Positions 1-8,328 of a stretch of 45,393 nt of DNA are shown in pieces. The position numbers and the translations under genes are program-made. Origin of the DNA: Siccirubricoccus soli (lineage in GTDB: Bacteria; Pseudomonadota; Alphaproteobacteria; Acetobacterales; Acetobacteraceae); the NCBI RefSeq assembly GCF_024178315.1, contig NZ_JAMZIK010000113.1, positions 1 to 45,393 on the forward strand. Direction: 5' to 3'. Each line of letters begins with the position of its first letter. The first letter of the stretch is position 1. The notes under the pieces are model-generated. The model saw only the letters and a program-made list of their open reading frames with translations. It did not search any database and was not told where the DNA came from.

Positions 1-178
1 CCACCGCCGGCGCTGCCTTACGGGTGCGCGGCTTGGCCGCCGCCTCGGGCGCAGCCGCCGCGTCCGCGGCAGCCGCCGGGCGGGCCCGGCGCTTCGGCGC
101 GGCAGGCGGGATTGCGATGCTCTCCTCCCCGGCAGGGGCCTTCTTCGGGCTGCGGGCGATGGCCGCCTCCTCTCTCAA
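1..178 (-). CDS. N-terminal part of a gene downstream of nadD, probably ribosome silencing factor RsfS (cut by window edge)
   Basis: An open frame on the minus strand begins 15 nt after the nadD stop and runs off the window edge. The visible ~59 residues are rich in Ala, Pro, Lys and Arg, with no recognisable fold. The best visible start is a TTG at 178; no ATG is available, so the start is uncertain. The rsfS assignment is inference from gene order: proA-nadD-rsfS is common in alphaproteobacteria, and RsfS silences unassembled 50S subunits by binding L14. The conserved RsfS domain would lie beyond the edge, so nothing seen here proves it. The basic, disordered composition fits an N-terminal extension. 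Confidence 0.45.
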   Translation of the reverse strand, partial: MREEAAIARSPKKAPAGEESIAIPPAAPKRRARPAAAADAAAAPEAAAKPRTRKAAPAV

Positions 179-192
179 CGCGTCAGTACACT

Positions 193-804
193 CTAGCCCA
201 ATCCGCCCCGCGCCGCCCGGATGGCGGTGGCGGAGGCCGGATGTTCCCGGGCCGGCACCAGGCACCAGGGGGCGTGGTCCGGCGCCGGCTGCGCCAGCAG
301 CGCCGCCGGGCGGCGGCGCCAGCGCGCCAGGGCATGCGCCGCCTGGCCGTTCAGCGCCTTCCGGGTCTCGCCCGGCCGCGGCAGCACCGCAATGGGGGTG
401 CCGCGCGCCAGCCGCCGCCACCGCCGCCAACGCGGCAACTGGTGCAAGTTATCCGCGCCCATCAGCAGAACGAAGCGGGCGCGAGGAAACCGCCTGACCA
501 GCTTGGCCAGGGTGTCCACGGTGAAGCGGCTGTGCAGCCGCGCCTCCAGCTCCGTCGCCAGCACCCGGACGCCGTCGCCGATGGCGCGGGCGGAGGCCAG
601 GCGCTCGGCGAAGGGCGCCATGCCGGCGCGCGGCTTCAGCGGGTTGCCCGGGGAGACGAGCAGCCAGACCTGGTCCAGCCGCAGCGCCCGCAGCGCCCGT
701 TCCGCCACATGGCGATGCCCGGCATGGGCCGGGTTGAAGCTGCCGCCCAGCAGCCCGATGCGCGCCCGCCGCCGATCCCCGGCGGGGCCGGGCAATCCCG
801 GCAT
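193..804 (-). CDS. nadD: Nicotinate-nucleotide adenylyltransferase
   Basis: Transfers AMP from ATP to nicotinate mononucleotide to make deamido-NAD in NAD biosynthesis (cytosolic). The 203-aa product has the nucleotidyltransferase signature GGSFNPAHAGH at residues 20-30, including the HxGH motif (H27, H30), and a C-terminal SATAIR that matches the family ISSTxIR motif. Length is normal. The ATG at 804 leaves a short 15-residue tail ahead of the first beta strand; the frame stays open further upstream, but that part is the shadow of proA. It lies 239 nt downstream of proA on the same strand, with a repeat in between, and is followed by the probable rsfS. NAD kinase is encoded 5 kb away. Confidence 0.93.
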   Translation of the reverse strand: MPGLPGPAGDRRRARIGLLGGSFNPAHAGHRHVAERALRALRLDQVWLLVSPGNPLKPRAGMAPFAERLASARAIGDGVRVLATELEARLHSRFTVDTLAKLVRRFPRARFVLLMGADNLHQLPRWRRWRRLARGTPIAVLPRPGETRKALNGQAAHALARWRRRPAALLAQPAPDHAPWCLVPAREHPASATAIRAARGGLG

Positions 805-823
805 GGTCCTGTCGTCCCCTCCC

Positions 824-930
824 AGAGCGCGATCACCTCCGGCGCTCCGCCGAAAGCGTGAATCGCACGACCAGATACCCAAAGCGCGATCGCATGCGGC
901 GATCTTCACCGAAGGCGCGGATCGCGCGAC
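824..930. repeat. Two tandem hairpin repeat units between proA and nadD
   Basis: Two similar units, 824-871 and 882-930, each open with AGCGCGATC-type sequence and close with its complement. In the second, GCGCGATC (884-891) pairs perfectly with GATCGCGC (920-927). Both contain a GAAGGCG/GAAAGCG block followed by TGAATC or CGGATC, resembling the first half of the 105-bp element at 32340-32444. I read them as a degenerate, partial copy of that family. They fill most of the 239-nt proA-nadD gap and could affect mRNA stability or read-through. Confidence 0.55.
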
Positions 931-1043
931 CGGCCCCCGGCTGCACCTCTCCCCCGCGACCTGGCCGCAAGCGCGCGCCGCGCGACCAAGGAGGAAGCCG
1001 GCGCAGGCGCCCGTGCCGCTTGCACGGGATGCCGCACCAGTCC

Positions 1044-2324
1044 TCAGGGCCTGACCTGCCCGGTGCCAAGAATATGGTAGCGATAGGTGCAGAGCTGCTC
1101 CAACCCCACCGGCCCGCGGGCATGCAGCCTGCCGGTGGCGATGCCGATCTCCGCCCCGAAGCCGAATTCCCCGCCGTCGCAGAACTGGGTGGAGGCGTTC
1201 CACAGCCCGACCGCGGAGGCGATGCCGGCGAGGAATTCCTCGGCCGCCGCCGCATCCTCGGTGATGATCGCCTCGGTGTGCTCCGAGCCATGGCGGCGGA
1301 TATGCGCGATGGCCGCCGCCACCCCGTCCACCACCGCGACGTTCAGGATGGCATCCAGCCATTCGGTGCCGAAATCCCCGGCCGAAGCGGCCGGCAGCGC
1401 CGGGCAGATCGCCCGCGCGCGATCATCGGCGCGGAAATCGCAGCCCAGCGCCTTGAGGTCCGCCACCAGCAGAGGCAGCAGCGAGGGCGCGATGGCGGCG
1501 TCGATCAGCAGCGTCTCGGTCGCGCCGCAGACGCCGGTGCGGCGCATCTTGGCATTGGTCAGGACCCGGCGGGCCATCTCCGGTTCCGCCGCGGCATGGA
1601 CATAGGTGTGGCAGAGCCCCTCGGCATGGGCGAGGACCGGCACCCGCGCCTCCTCCATCACCCGCGTGACAAGGCCCTTGCCGCCGCGCGGGATGATGAG
1701 GTCGATGAGCCCGGCGGCGCCGAGCATGGCGCCGACGAAGGCGCGGTCCGCATTGGGCGCGACCTGCACCGCCGCCTCCGGCAGCCCGGCTTCGCGCAGC
1801 CCTGCCGCCATCGCCGCATGGATGGCGGCGACGCTGCGGAGCGATTCCCGCCCGCCGCGCAGGATGACGGCGTTGCCGGATTTCAGGCAGAGCGCGGCGG
1901 CATCGGCGGCGACGTTCGGCCGGCTCTCGAAGATCATGCCGATGACGCCGAGCGGCTGGGCGATGCGGCGGATGCGCAGGCCGTTCGGCCGGGTCCATTC
2001 CGCCAGGGTGCGACCCACCGGGTCGGGCAGCTCGGCGACCTCCTCCAGCCCCTTCGCCATCGCCTCGATGCGGGAGGGGGTGAGGGTCAGGCGGTCCTTG
2101 AAGGCCGGGGACAGGTCCGGCGCGCCCAGCACATCCGCGGCATTGGCGGCGAGGATGGCGGGCGTGGCCCGGCGCAGCGCGGCAGCCGCCTCCCGCAACG
2201 CCCGGTCCTTCGCCGGTCGCGGCGCCCGGGCGAGCTCCGCGGCGGCCGCGCGGGCGGCGCGGGCGGCGGTCTCGAGCAGGACGATGGCGTCCAGCGCAGG
2301 GGTGGTGTCGGTGATGGCGTTCAT
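1044..2324 (-). CDS. proA: Glutamate-5-semialdehyde dehydrogenase (gamma-glutamyl phosphate reductase)
   Basis: Reduces gamma-glutamyl phosphate to glutamate-5-semialdehyde with NADPH, the second step of proline biosynthesis. The 426-aa protein has the aldehyde-dehydrogenase fold of the family. Visible features are the nucleotide-binding region around residues 122-160 (IFESRPNV, then GNAVILRGG), the IPRGGKGLV segment near 211-219, and the catalytic cysteine C266 in RRTGVCGATETLL. Length matches typical ProA (~420). The ATG at 2324 precedes a normal N-terminal helix. It lies 81 nt downstream of the ChpT-like gene on the same strand, and nadD follows. No proB is present in the window. Confidence 0.96.
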   Translation of the reverse strand: MNAITDTTPALDAIVLLETAARAARAAAAELARAPRPAKDRALREAAAALRRATPAILAANAADVLGAPDLSPAFKDRLTLTPSRIEAMAKGLEEVAELPDPVGRTLAEWTRPNGLRIRRIAQPLGVIGMIFESRPNVAADAAALCLKSGNAVILRGGRESLRSVAAIHAAMAAGLREAGLPEAAVQVAPNADRAFVGAMLGAAGLIDLIIPRGGKGLVTRVMEEARVPVLAHAEGLCHTYVHAAAEPEMARRVLTNAKMRRTGVCGATETLLIDAAIAPSLLPLLVADLKALGCDFRADDRARAICPALPAASAGDFGTEWLDAILNVAVVDGVAAAIAHIRRHGSEHTEAIITEDAAAAEEFLAGIASAVGLWNASTQFCDGGEFGFGAEIGIATGRLHARGPVGLEQLCTYRYHILGTGQVRP

Positions 2325-2405
2325 TGCGAGCTCCCGCGACCATGCGTAGCGCGGGGGAGAGGGCGGGGGAAGGGTGCGCCGTGCCGGGTGATGGCGCGGC
2401 CCCGC

Positions 2406-3017
2406 TCAGGCCCTGGCCAGCAGCAGCGGCGCCACCGGCCCCACCCCCATGACCAGGGAGAGCGCGTAGCCTGCCTCCCCCGCCAGGGTGACCAGCAGCG
2501 GCAGCACCACCCGGCGCGGGCCTTCCTCCAGGGCAGCCTCCAGGTCGTCATCCGCCAGCAGGCGTAGCATCCCGGCCGGCCAGGCGGCGTTCCGCCCCTC
2601 CGGCAGGATGGTGAAGCCCGCCTCGGCATCGCCCGCCAGATGGACCAGCCCGCCCCGCGGCAGCGCCTCCGCCCCCAGCAGCGCGGCGTTCAGCACCAGC
2701 GGCACCAGCGCCGCCGGCACCGGGGCGGCGGGGGATAGCGCCGGCACCTCGAACCGCACCCGGGGGGAGGCCGGGGCGCCGCTCAGCAGCGCCGCCAATG
2801 CCGGGGCGTCCAGCGGCCCGCCTTGCGCGCCCCAGGCGGCGGCATAGAGCCGCAGGCGCTGCCGCAGCGCGCCCACGGATTCACGTGACAGGGCGAGCAT
2901 TTCGGCATCACCCTGGTCCAGCATGTCGAGGGTGCCGGAAAGGCCGCCGACCACGCCGCCGAGGTCATGGCACAGCCGCGCGGCGACCAGTCGGGAAAGG
3001 CGGGAAGCGGCACTCAT
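2406..3017 (-). CDS. ChpT-like histidine phosphotransferase
   Basis: The 203-aa product resembles the alphaproteobacterial ChpT family, which relays phosphate from hybrid kinases to CtrA and CpdR in cell-cycle control. The N-terminal helix has the H-box ARLCHDLGGVVGGL with the phosphoacceptor H17 followed by Asp, as in ChpT. The remainder looks like the degenerate, ATP-less Bergerat-type domain of that family (LVLNAALLGAEALPRGG would be the old N-box region). ChpT normally forms a dimer resembling a histidine kinase core but has no kinase activity. It starts 86 nt from the divergent DUF3553 gene. The family call is firm; identity as the CtrA-pathway ChpT is inferred, because related HPTransfase proteins exist. 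Confidence 0.72.
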   Translation of the reverse strand: MSAASRLSRLVAARLCHDLGGVVGGLSGTLDMLDQGDAEMLALSRESVGALRQRLRLYAAAWGAQGGPLDAPALAALLSGAPASPRVRFEVPALSPAAPVPAALVPLVLNAALLGAEALPRGGLVHLAGDAEAGFTILPEGRNAAWPAGMLRLLADDDLEAALEEGPRRVVLPLLVTLAGEAGYALSLVMGVGPVAPLLLARA

Positions 3018-3103
3018 TGCTGGTTCATCCTGCGGGGAACGGGTCGTCTCGTGTTGATCACATTCCGGTTATTCAATCCTTGCGCCGCCATGGGGCGGAA
3101 ATC

Positions 3104-3283
3104 GTGACCGGCCTGATCGAGCCGGGCATGTGGGTCCGGCACCCGGCGCGTCCGGATTGGGGCATCGGTCAGGTCCAGTCGGTGATCGGTGACCGGGTGA
3201 CGGTGAATTTCGAGCATGCGGGCAAGCTGCTGATCAATGCGAAACAGGTCACGCTGGACATATTGGACCGCGACGAGGCCTGA
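3104..3283 (+). CDS. DUF3553 small protein
   Basis: A 59-aa protein starting at GTG 3104, with the purine-rich GGGGCGGA a few bases upstream. Its sequence contains the family core EPGMWVRHPARPDWGIGQVQ, followed by a beta-rich stretch (RVTVNFEHAGKLLI). This matches the short DUF3553 proteins widespread in alphaproteobacteria. The fold looks like a small SH3-like or CarD/Tudor-like barrel, but the function is unknown. An in-frame TTG at 3080 is an alternative start. It is transcribed divergently from the ChpT-like gene and lies upstream of moaA on the same strand. Confidence 0.8.
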   Translation: MTGLIEPGMWVRHPARPDWGIGQVQSVIGDRVTVNFEHAGKLLINAKQVTLDILDRDEA

Positions 3284-3361
3284 CCCCCGACTCGGGCACC
3301 ACCGGGAAACCGGCCGGCGCGGGCATGGCGGGGGTTGCAGCCCCCGGGGGATGCGGACCAA

Positions 3362-4396
3362 ATGCGTGGCGTGGACAAGCTGATGAAGCCCGGGCATGGC
3401 GCCATGATTGATCCGTTCGGCCGTCGGGTCTCGTATCTACGTGTCTCCGTCACGGATCGTTGCGATCTCCGCTGCGTCTACTGCATGGCGGAGGACATGA
3501 CCTTCCTGCCGAAGCGGGAGGTGCTGACGCTGGAGGAGCTGGACCGGCTCTGCGGCGCCTTCATCTCCCTCGGCGTGGAGCGCATCCGGCTGACGGGCGG
3601 GGAGCCGCTGGTGCGGAAGGGGGTGATGACCCTGTTCCAGAGCCTCGGCGCGCGCCTCGGCGCCGGCGGGCTGAAAGAGCTGACGGTCACCACCAACGGC
3701 ACCCAGCTCGGCCACATGGCGGAGGGGCTGTACGCGGCGGGGGTCCGGCGCATCAACGTCTCGCTCGACAGCCTGGACCCCGCCACCTTCAAGGCGATGA
3801 CCCGCTGGGGCGAGCTGGAAAAGACGCTGGACGGCATCTTCGCCGCCAAGGCCGCCGGCCTCGCCGTGAAGATCAACGCCGTGGCGATGAAGGGCGTGAA
3901 CGAGGGCGAGTACGACCGGATGATCACCTGGTGCGGCGAGCACGGCTTCGACCTGACCCTGATCGAGACCATGCCGATGGGCGAGATCACCGGGGAGCGG
4001 GTGGACCAGTACCTGCCGCTCTCCATGGTGCGGGCCAGGCTGCGGGAGCACTGGACGCTGGAGGAGACCGACTACCGCACCGGCGGGCCGGCCCGCTACT
4101 TCGTGGTGAAGGAGACCGGCCAGCGGCTCGGCTTCATCACCCCGATGACGCATAATTTCTGCGAATCCTGCAACCGGGTGCGGCTGACCTGCACCGGCAC
4201 CCTTTACATGTGCCTGGGCCAGGAGGATGCGGCGGATCTGCGCCGGCCGCTGCGCGACCCGGAGGTGGACGATGCCGGGCTGCGCGCCGCCATCGAGGCG
4301 GCGATCGCCCGCAAGCCGAAGGGGCATGATTTCGTCATCGACCGCCGCCACAACCGGCCGGCAGTGGGCCGGCATATGAGCGTGACCGGCGGCTAG
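3362..4396 (+). CDS. moaA: GTP 3',8-cyclase MoaA
   Basis: Radical-SAM enzyme that converts GTP to 3',8-cyclo-7,8-dihydro-GTP, the first step of molybdenum cofactor synthesis. With the ATG at 3362 it has 344 aa. The SAM-cluster motif CDLRCVYC lies at residues 34-41, the SAM-binding LTGGEPL follows, and the second [4Fe-4S] site is the C-terminal cysteine set [11 protein letters not shown] plus CLG. The protein ends in ...VTGG, the conserved C-terminal GG tail needed for activity in the family. An in-frame TTG at 3335 and later ATGs at 3383 and 3404 are alternative starts; 3362 has a GGGGGA purine run upstream. No moaC, moaD or moaE is nearby. Confidence 0.96.
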   Translation: MRGVDKLMKPGHGAMIDPFGRRVSYLRVSVTDRCDLRCVYCMAEDMTFLPKREVLTLEELDRLCGAFISLGVERIRLTGGEPLVRKGVMTLFQSLGARLGAGGLKELTVTTNGTQLGHMAEGLYAAGVRRINVSLDSLDPATFKAMTRWGELEKTLDGIFAAKAAGLAVKINAVAMKGVNEGEYDRMITWCGEHGFDLTLIETMPMGEITGERVDQYLPLSMVRARLREHWTLEETDYRTGGPARYFVVKETGQRLGFITPMTHNFCESCNRVRLTCTGTLYMCLGQEDAADLRRPLRDPEVDDAGLRAAIEAAIARKPKGHDFVIDRRHNRPAVGRHMSVTGG

Positions 4397-4408
4397 TGCA
4401 GCCAATCC

Positions 4409-4427
4409 CGAAGTCGCGCAGACTTCG
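4409..4427 (+). terminator. Candidate moaA terminator hairpin
   Basis: CGAAGTC-GCGCA-GACTTCG forms a perfect 7-bp stem with a 5-nt loop, 13 nt after the moaA stop. No T-run follows, so it may act as an RNA-protecting hairpin rather than a classical intrinsic terminator. Confidence 0.45.
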
Positions 4428-4480
4428 AGGTTCGGCCGCCGGCCATCACGCTCCGGGCATGTCGGCCAGGCAGCGTCGCC

Positions 4481-4510
4481 CAGCGCCACGAATTCCAGCG
4501 CCACGAATTC
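4481..4510. repeat. Perfect 15-bp tandem duplication
   Basis: CAGCGCCACGAATTC occurs twice back to back with no mismatch. It lies in the moaA downstream gap and outside any gene, consistent with recent slippage or a paired binding site. Confidence 0.7.
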
Positions 4511-4745
4511 GCGACTGAGCCACGAGTCAGAGCGATCGCGCACCGGCAGAGTGTCCTCCCCTGCCCTCCCGCCCACGACGTCGCCGCATGACCGGCGCGG
4601 CGGCGAAGACACAGGCCGCTCCCTCCCTGGCGGAACGACCGGCGCATGGCTTTGCCCGGCCAGGGCCGCTCAAGCTAGTGTCGGGGCCAGGTTTTCCAGC
4701 CTGCCGGGCCAGTCGCCCGCGGGCCTGCCGCGAGGGGATGAGGCG

Positions 4746-5135
4746 ATGGAGCTGCTGCAGGAGATGGCGACCCGCCTCGCCGTGCCGGGCATGCCGGAAT
4801 GGACCGGGCTGCTGGCCCTTCTGCTGCTGCTGCTGCTGGGCCTCGCCTTCCTGCTGATGCCCTTCAGCGTCTTCGGCCTGAAGGGCCGGCTGGACCTGAT
4901 CGAGGCGCAGCTCGACGAGATCCAGGCGGAGCTGCGCAGCCTGTCCCTTCGCCTCTCGGACGCGCCGCGCCGTTCGGCAGCGGCGGATGATTGGCTGGAG
5001 GTGCCGGGCCACGGGATGCGCGCCACGGAGGACAGCCTGCCCCGCACCGCCCCGCCGGTGCCGCCCCCCGCCGCCTGGCCGGAAAGCGGCCGCGCCAGCC
5101 GGTCCGAGCCGCGCCTCGACTGGCCCCGCCGCTGA
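4746..5135 (+). CDS. Single-pass membrane protein with coiled coil, unknown function
   Basis: A 129-aa product starting at ATG 4746, after a GAGGGGATGAGG ribosome-binding region. A hydrophobic segment of Leu and Ala (residues ~20-38, containing LLALLLLLLLG) is followed by a short amphipathic coiled coil (GRLDLIEAQLDEIQAELRSL, about residues 46-65). A proline-rich, charged, probably disordered tail of about 60 residues ends the protein. The layout resembles the small membrane-anchored proteins common in Acetobacteraceae. I do not recognise a family. It precedes the amidase-nadK-MFS operon by 140 nt. Confidence 0.75.
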   Translation: MELLQEMATRLAVPGMPEWTGLLALLLLLLLGLAFLLMPFSVFGLKGRLDLIEAQLDEIQAELRSLSLRLSDAPRRSAAADDWLEVPGHGMRATEDSLPRTAPPVPPPAAWPESGRASRSEPRLDWPRR

Positions 5136-5275
5136 GCCGGGCGGCCCGTCCTCTTGCCGCAGGCCCCTCGGCCTGAGGGCAGGCTGCCGGCCATGCCGCT
5201 CCCCTGCTCCCCTCCCCTTGCCCTGAGGCCCCCGCCACGGCTTGATGCGCGGGACTGGAGCAGGAATTCCACGCG

Positions 5276-6121
5276 ATGCGCGTCAGCGTCATCCAGATGA
5301 ACCAGGGCAGCGACAAGGCGAGGAACCTGGCGGAGGCCGAGCGGCTGATCACCGCCGCCGTCGAGGCCGACCGCCCCGGCCTCGTCACCCTGCCCGAGAC
5401 CTGGACCAATCTCGGCGGCGGCCGCGAGGCTCGCATGGCTGCCGCAGAGGTACTGCCGCCCGAGGGCAGCGGCGAACCCGGCGGCCCGGCCTATGAGCTG
5501 CTCCGCAGCCTCGCCCGCCGCCACGGCATCCATGTGCATGGCGGCAGCATGGTCGAGGCGGGCGACGGGAAGCTGTTCAACACCACCGTGGTCTTCGACC
5601 CCGCGGGGATGGAGATCGCCCGCTACCGCAAGATCCACCTCTTCGACATCACCGGCCCGGACGGCACCGGCTACCGCGAGAGCGCGCTCTACGGCGCCGG
5701 CGACCGGCTGGTGACCTTTGAGGCCGGTGGCCTCACCTTCGGCTGCACCATCTGCTACGATATCCGCTTCGCGGAGGAGTACATCGCCCTGCGCCGGGCG
5801 GGGGCAGAGGCGATCCTCGTCCCCTCCAATTTCACCCTCGCCACCGGCAAGGACCATTGGGAGGTGCTGCTGCGCGCCCGCGCCATCGAGAGCCAGTGCT
5901 GGATCCTCGCCGCCGCCTCCTGGGGGCAATATGAGGAGCGGGGCCAGATGCGCGCCGTCTATGGCCATTCCCTGGTGGCGGACCCCTGGGGGCATGTGGT
6001 GGCTAAGGTCTCGGACGGCGTGGGCTGGGCCACTGCCAGGATCGACAGCGGGGTGACGGCGCGGGTGCGGCGGGACATGCCGGTGCTGGCGCACCGCGAT
6101 GCCCGGCCGATCGCGCTGTGA
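5276..6121 (+). CDS. Carbon-nitrogen hydrolase (nitrilase superfamily), deaminated-glutathione amidase-like
   Basis: The 281-aa enzyme has the complete nitrilase triad: E41 in LPETW, K119 in YRKIHLFD, and C160 in CTICYDIRF. Length and the KIHLFD and CYDIRF motifs place it with the Nit1/Nit2-type omega-amidases. Nit1 hydrolyses deaminated glutathione, a metabolite-repair reaction; Nit2 acts on alpha-ketoglutaramate. The exact substrate cannot be read from sequence alone. The ATG at 5276 follows a weak AGGAATT site. Its TGA overlaps the GTG start of nadK (GTGA), so the two are almost certainly translated as one operon. Confidence 0.9.
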   Translation: MRVSVIQMNQGSDKARNLAEAERLITAAVEADRPGLVTLPETWTNLGGGREARMAAAEVLPPEGSGEPGGPAYELLRSLARRHGIHVHGGSMVEAGDGKLFNTTVVFDPAGMEIARYRKIHLFDITGPDGTGYRESALYGAGDRLVTFEAGGLTFGCTICYDIRFAEEYIALRRAGAEAILVPSNFTLATGKDHWEVLLRARAIESQCWILAAASWGQYEERGQMRAVYGHSLVADPWGHVVAKVSDGVGWATARIDSGVTARVRRDMPVLAHRDARPIAL

Positions 6122-6936
6122 GCGACGCCGCGCCAGGCTTCCCGCTGCCGGTCACCCTCAGCCCCGGGGATTTCGCCGGGCGCATCGCCTTCCTGGCCTC
6201 CTCGGCGGAGGTGGCCTGCGCCGCCCGGACCCGCCTCGTCGCCCGCTACGGAGATGCGCCGCTCGACCAGGCGGTGGCGATCGTGGCGCTGGGCGGCGAT
6301 GGCTGCATGCTGGAGACGCAGCACCGGCTGCTGGGCCGGAACATCCCGGTCTATGGCATGAATTGCGGCAGCGTCGGCTTCCTGATGAACGACTACCGGG
6401 AGGAGGCGCTGCCGGAACGCCTGGCCGATGCCCAGGCCGCCATGCTGCACCCGCTCCGCATGCGCGCCACAACCGCCAGCGGCGAGGTGCGGGAGGCGCT
6501 GGCGATCAACGAAGTCTCGCTGCTGCGGGAGACGCGGCAGGCGGCCAAGATCCGCATCCTGATCGACGGCAAGGAGAGGCTGGCGGAGCTGATCTGCGAC
6601 GGGGTGCTGGTCTCCACCCCCGCCGGCAGCACGGCCTACAACCTCTCGGCGCATGGGCCCATCGTGCCGCTTGGCGCCAACCTGTTGCCGTTGACGCCGA
6701 TTTCCGCCTTCCGCCCGCGGCGCTGGCGCGGCGCGCTGTTGCCTGCCGATGCCGAGGTGGCCTTCGAGATCCTGGAGGGCGAGAAGCGCCCGGTCGCCGC
6801 CGTGGCGGACTACACGGAGGTGCGGGAGGTGCGGCGCGTCGAGGTGCGGGAGGACCGCAGCATGTCGCTGACCCTGCTCTTCGACCCCGACCATGGCCTG
6901 TCCGAGCGCATCATCGCGGAGCAGTTCACGGTGTGA
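6118..6936 (+). CDS. nadK: NAD kinase
   Basis: Phosphorylates NAD to NADP using ATP. The 272-aa product has the GGDG motif with catalytic D61, the NE motif in AINEVSLL, and the conserved GSTAYN of the NAD-binding site. Length is normal for bacterial NadK. The GTG start at 6118 overlaps the stop of the upstream amidase by 4 nt (GTGA), and its own stop overlaps the GTG of the MFS gene the same way. Coupling to a repair amidase is unusual but fits an NAD(P)/metabolite-damage theme. Confidence 0.95.
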   Translation: MSDAAPGFPLPVTLSPGDFAGRIAFLASSAEVACAARTRLVARYGDAPLDQAVAIVALGGDGCMLETQHRLLGRNIPVYGMNCGSVGFLMNDYREEALPERLADAQAAMLHPLRMRATTASGEVREALAINEVSLLRETRQAAKIRILIDGKERLAELICDGVLVSTPAGSTAYNLSAHGPIVPLGANLLPLTPISAFRPRRWRGALLPADAEVAFEILEGEKRPVAAVADYTEVREVRRVEVREDRSMSLTLLFDPDHGLSERIIAEQFTV

Positions 6937-8138
6937 GCCAGCCGGCTGCGAGGGCGGAGGAGGCGGCGCCCGGGGACGCGGCGCCGTCCGCCTCCGACAC
7001 CCGTCTCCTCTGGGGCATCGCCCTTGGCCAGACCATCGGCTGGGGCACGCTCTACTATGCCTTCCCGCTCTTCGGGGCGCCGCTCGAGGCCGAGCTCGGC
7101 TGGAGCCGGGCGGCCTTCAATGCCGGGCTGACCCTCTCCCTTCTCGTTTCCGGCCTCGCCGCCATTCCGGTGGGGCGGATGGTGGACCGCTCCGGCGGGC
7201 GGCGGATGGTGGCCTGGGGCGCGGGCGCGGGCGCGCTGTTGCTGCTGGCCTGGGCCGGCACCTCCTCCCTCCCCGTCTTCTGGGGGATCTGGCTGCTGAT
7301 GGGCCTGGCCCATGCCGCCTCGCTCTGGGCGCCGGCCATGGCGGTGGTGGTGGCCATGGCGCGGGACCCGGCGCGGACCATCACCGGCATCACCTTCGTC
7401 ACCGGCTTCACCGCCACCATCTTCACCCCGCTGACCGCGCTGCTGATCGAGGGCCTCGGCTGGCGCGGCGCGCTGCTGGCGCTGGCGGCGCTGCAGGCCG
7501 TGGTGCTGCCGCTGACCCTCTGGCTGCTGCCGGCCGAGGGCGAGCGGCCGAGCACCGCGCCGCGCCCGGGCTTCAGCCTGTGGCAGGCGGTGCGGCGCCC
7601 GGCCTTCCTGCAGATCGCCGCCTGCTTCGCCGCGCTGAGCTTCGTCAGCATCGGGCTGACGGCGCACGTCATCCCCATGCTGCGGGAGCGCGGGCTGGCG
7701 GAGCCGATGGTGATTCTCATCGTCTCGCTGCACGGGCCCTTCCAGGTGGCGGCGCGGGCCTTGCTGTTCGCGCTGGGGAAGCGGGTGACGATGCGGGGCG
7801 TCGGGAAGCTGGCGACGCTGCTGACGCCCTGCGCCATGCTGGTGCTGGCCCTGGCGCCGCCGGCGCTGCTGCCCTTCCTGCTCTACGCGCTGCTCTGGGC
7901 CATGGCGGACGGGCTGATGACCATCGTCCGGGCGGCGGGGGTGGCGGAGATTCTGGGACGGGAAGCCTACGGGACCATCACCGGGGCGCTCACCATGCTC
8001 TCCCTGCTGCCGCGGACCCTGGCGCCGCTGGCGATCGCGCTGCTGTGGGAGGGGATGGGCGGCTACGGGCCGGTGCCCTGGCTGCTGGCAGGGCTGGGCT
8101 GCGTGGCGGCGGCGACGTTCTTCCGGGCGGCGCGGTGA
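6933..8138 (+). CDS. MFS transporter
   Basis: A 401-aa polytopic membrane protein beginning at GTG 6933, which overlaps the nadK stop (GTGA). It has about 12 hydrophobic segments in two halves joined by a charged loop around residues 195-215. The cytoplasmic loop 2-3 has the MFS signature form [16 protein letters not shown]. The first helix begins at [20 protein letters not shown], typical of the MFS subgroup common in Roseomonas and Rhizobiales. The substrate cannot be assigned. Longer in-frame extensions upstream lie over nadK and are shadows. It ends in a convergent gap with a GC-rich repeat. Confidence 0.88.
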   Translation: MSQPAARAEEAAPGDAAPSASDTRLLWGIALGQTIGWGTLYYAFPLFGAPLEAELGWSRAAFNAGLTLSLLVSGLAAIPVGRMVDRSGGRRMVAWGAGAGALLLLAWAGTSSLPVFWGIWLLMGLAHAASLWAPAMAVVVAMARDPARTITGITFVTGFTATIFTPLTALLIEGLGWRGALLALAALQAVVLPLTLWLLPAEGERPSTAPRPGFSLWQAVRRPAFLQIAACFAALSFVSIGLTAHVIPMLRERGLAEPMVILIVSLHGPFQVAARALLFALGKRVTMRGVGKLATLLTPCAMLVLALAPPALLPFLLYALLWAMADGLMTIVRAAGVAEILGREAYGTITGALTMLSLLPRTLAPLAIALLWEGMGGYGPVPWLLAGLGCVAAATFFRAAR

Positions 8139-8146
8139 TGGCGGCG

Positions 8147-8246
8147 ATGGGGGCTCTGCCCCCATACCCCCGCCGGGGCCAGGACCGGGCCCCGGACCCC
8201 CGTCCGAGTTCCAGACCCGTGGTTTGAACCTGCCGACTCACACCGG
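8147..8246. repeat. GC-rich intergenic repeat, copy 1
   Basis: It starts with the hairpin GGGGGCTCTGCCCCC, then a CCGCCGGGGCCAGGACC block and a mirror GGGCCCCGGACCCC block, and ends in a less GC-rich tail with GCCGACTCAC. The same order of blocks recurs at 26364-26424, 37519-37580 and 44950-45083. It lies between the convergent MFS and ABC-ATPase genes and could form strong hairpins on both strands. Confidence 0.7.
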
Positions 8247-8280
8247 GGGCCGGGAAGGGGTCCCCTCCCCGGCGGAGGTG

Positions 8281-8299
8281 CAGGAGGCAAAGCCTCCTG
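8281..8299. terminator. Convergent-gap hairpin
   Basis: CAGGAGGC-AAA-GCCTCCTG forms a perfect 8-bp stem with a 3-nt loop, 30 nt past the stop of the ABC ATPase gene (minus strand) and inside the convergent gap. It may terminate in both directions; no T-tract is seen. Confidence 0.45.
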
Positions 8300-8328
8300 C
8301 CGGGGGCCTTGGGGGCAGGACCCCAACC

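Larger units (their letters stand above)
4397..4745. other. Non-coding gap after moaA
   Basis: This 349-nt stretch has no convincing gene on either strand; the open frames have codon use unlike the neighbours. It contains a 7-bp hairpin just after moaA (4409-4427), a perfect 15-bp tandem repeat (4481-4510), and a small interrupted palindrome (GACT...AGTC, about 4513-4528). The promoter of the following membrane-protein gene must lie in the last part, but I cannot assign -35/-10 boxes. Confidence 0.6.

Noticed and set aside
858-2567. 569-codon open frame on the plus strand
   Set aside because: It is the antisense shadow of proA, with rare codons, many Arg/His/Gln runs and no family features.
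4393-4647. 84-codon minus-strand frame after moaA
   Set aside because: Trp/Arg-rich composition, out-of-bias codons and overlap of the moaA end; no sign of a real gene.
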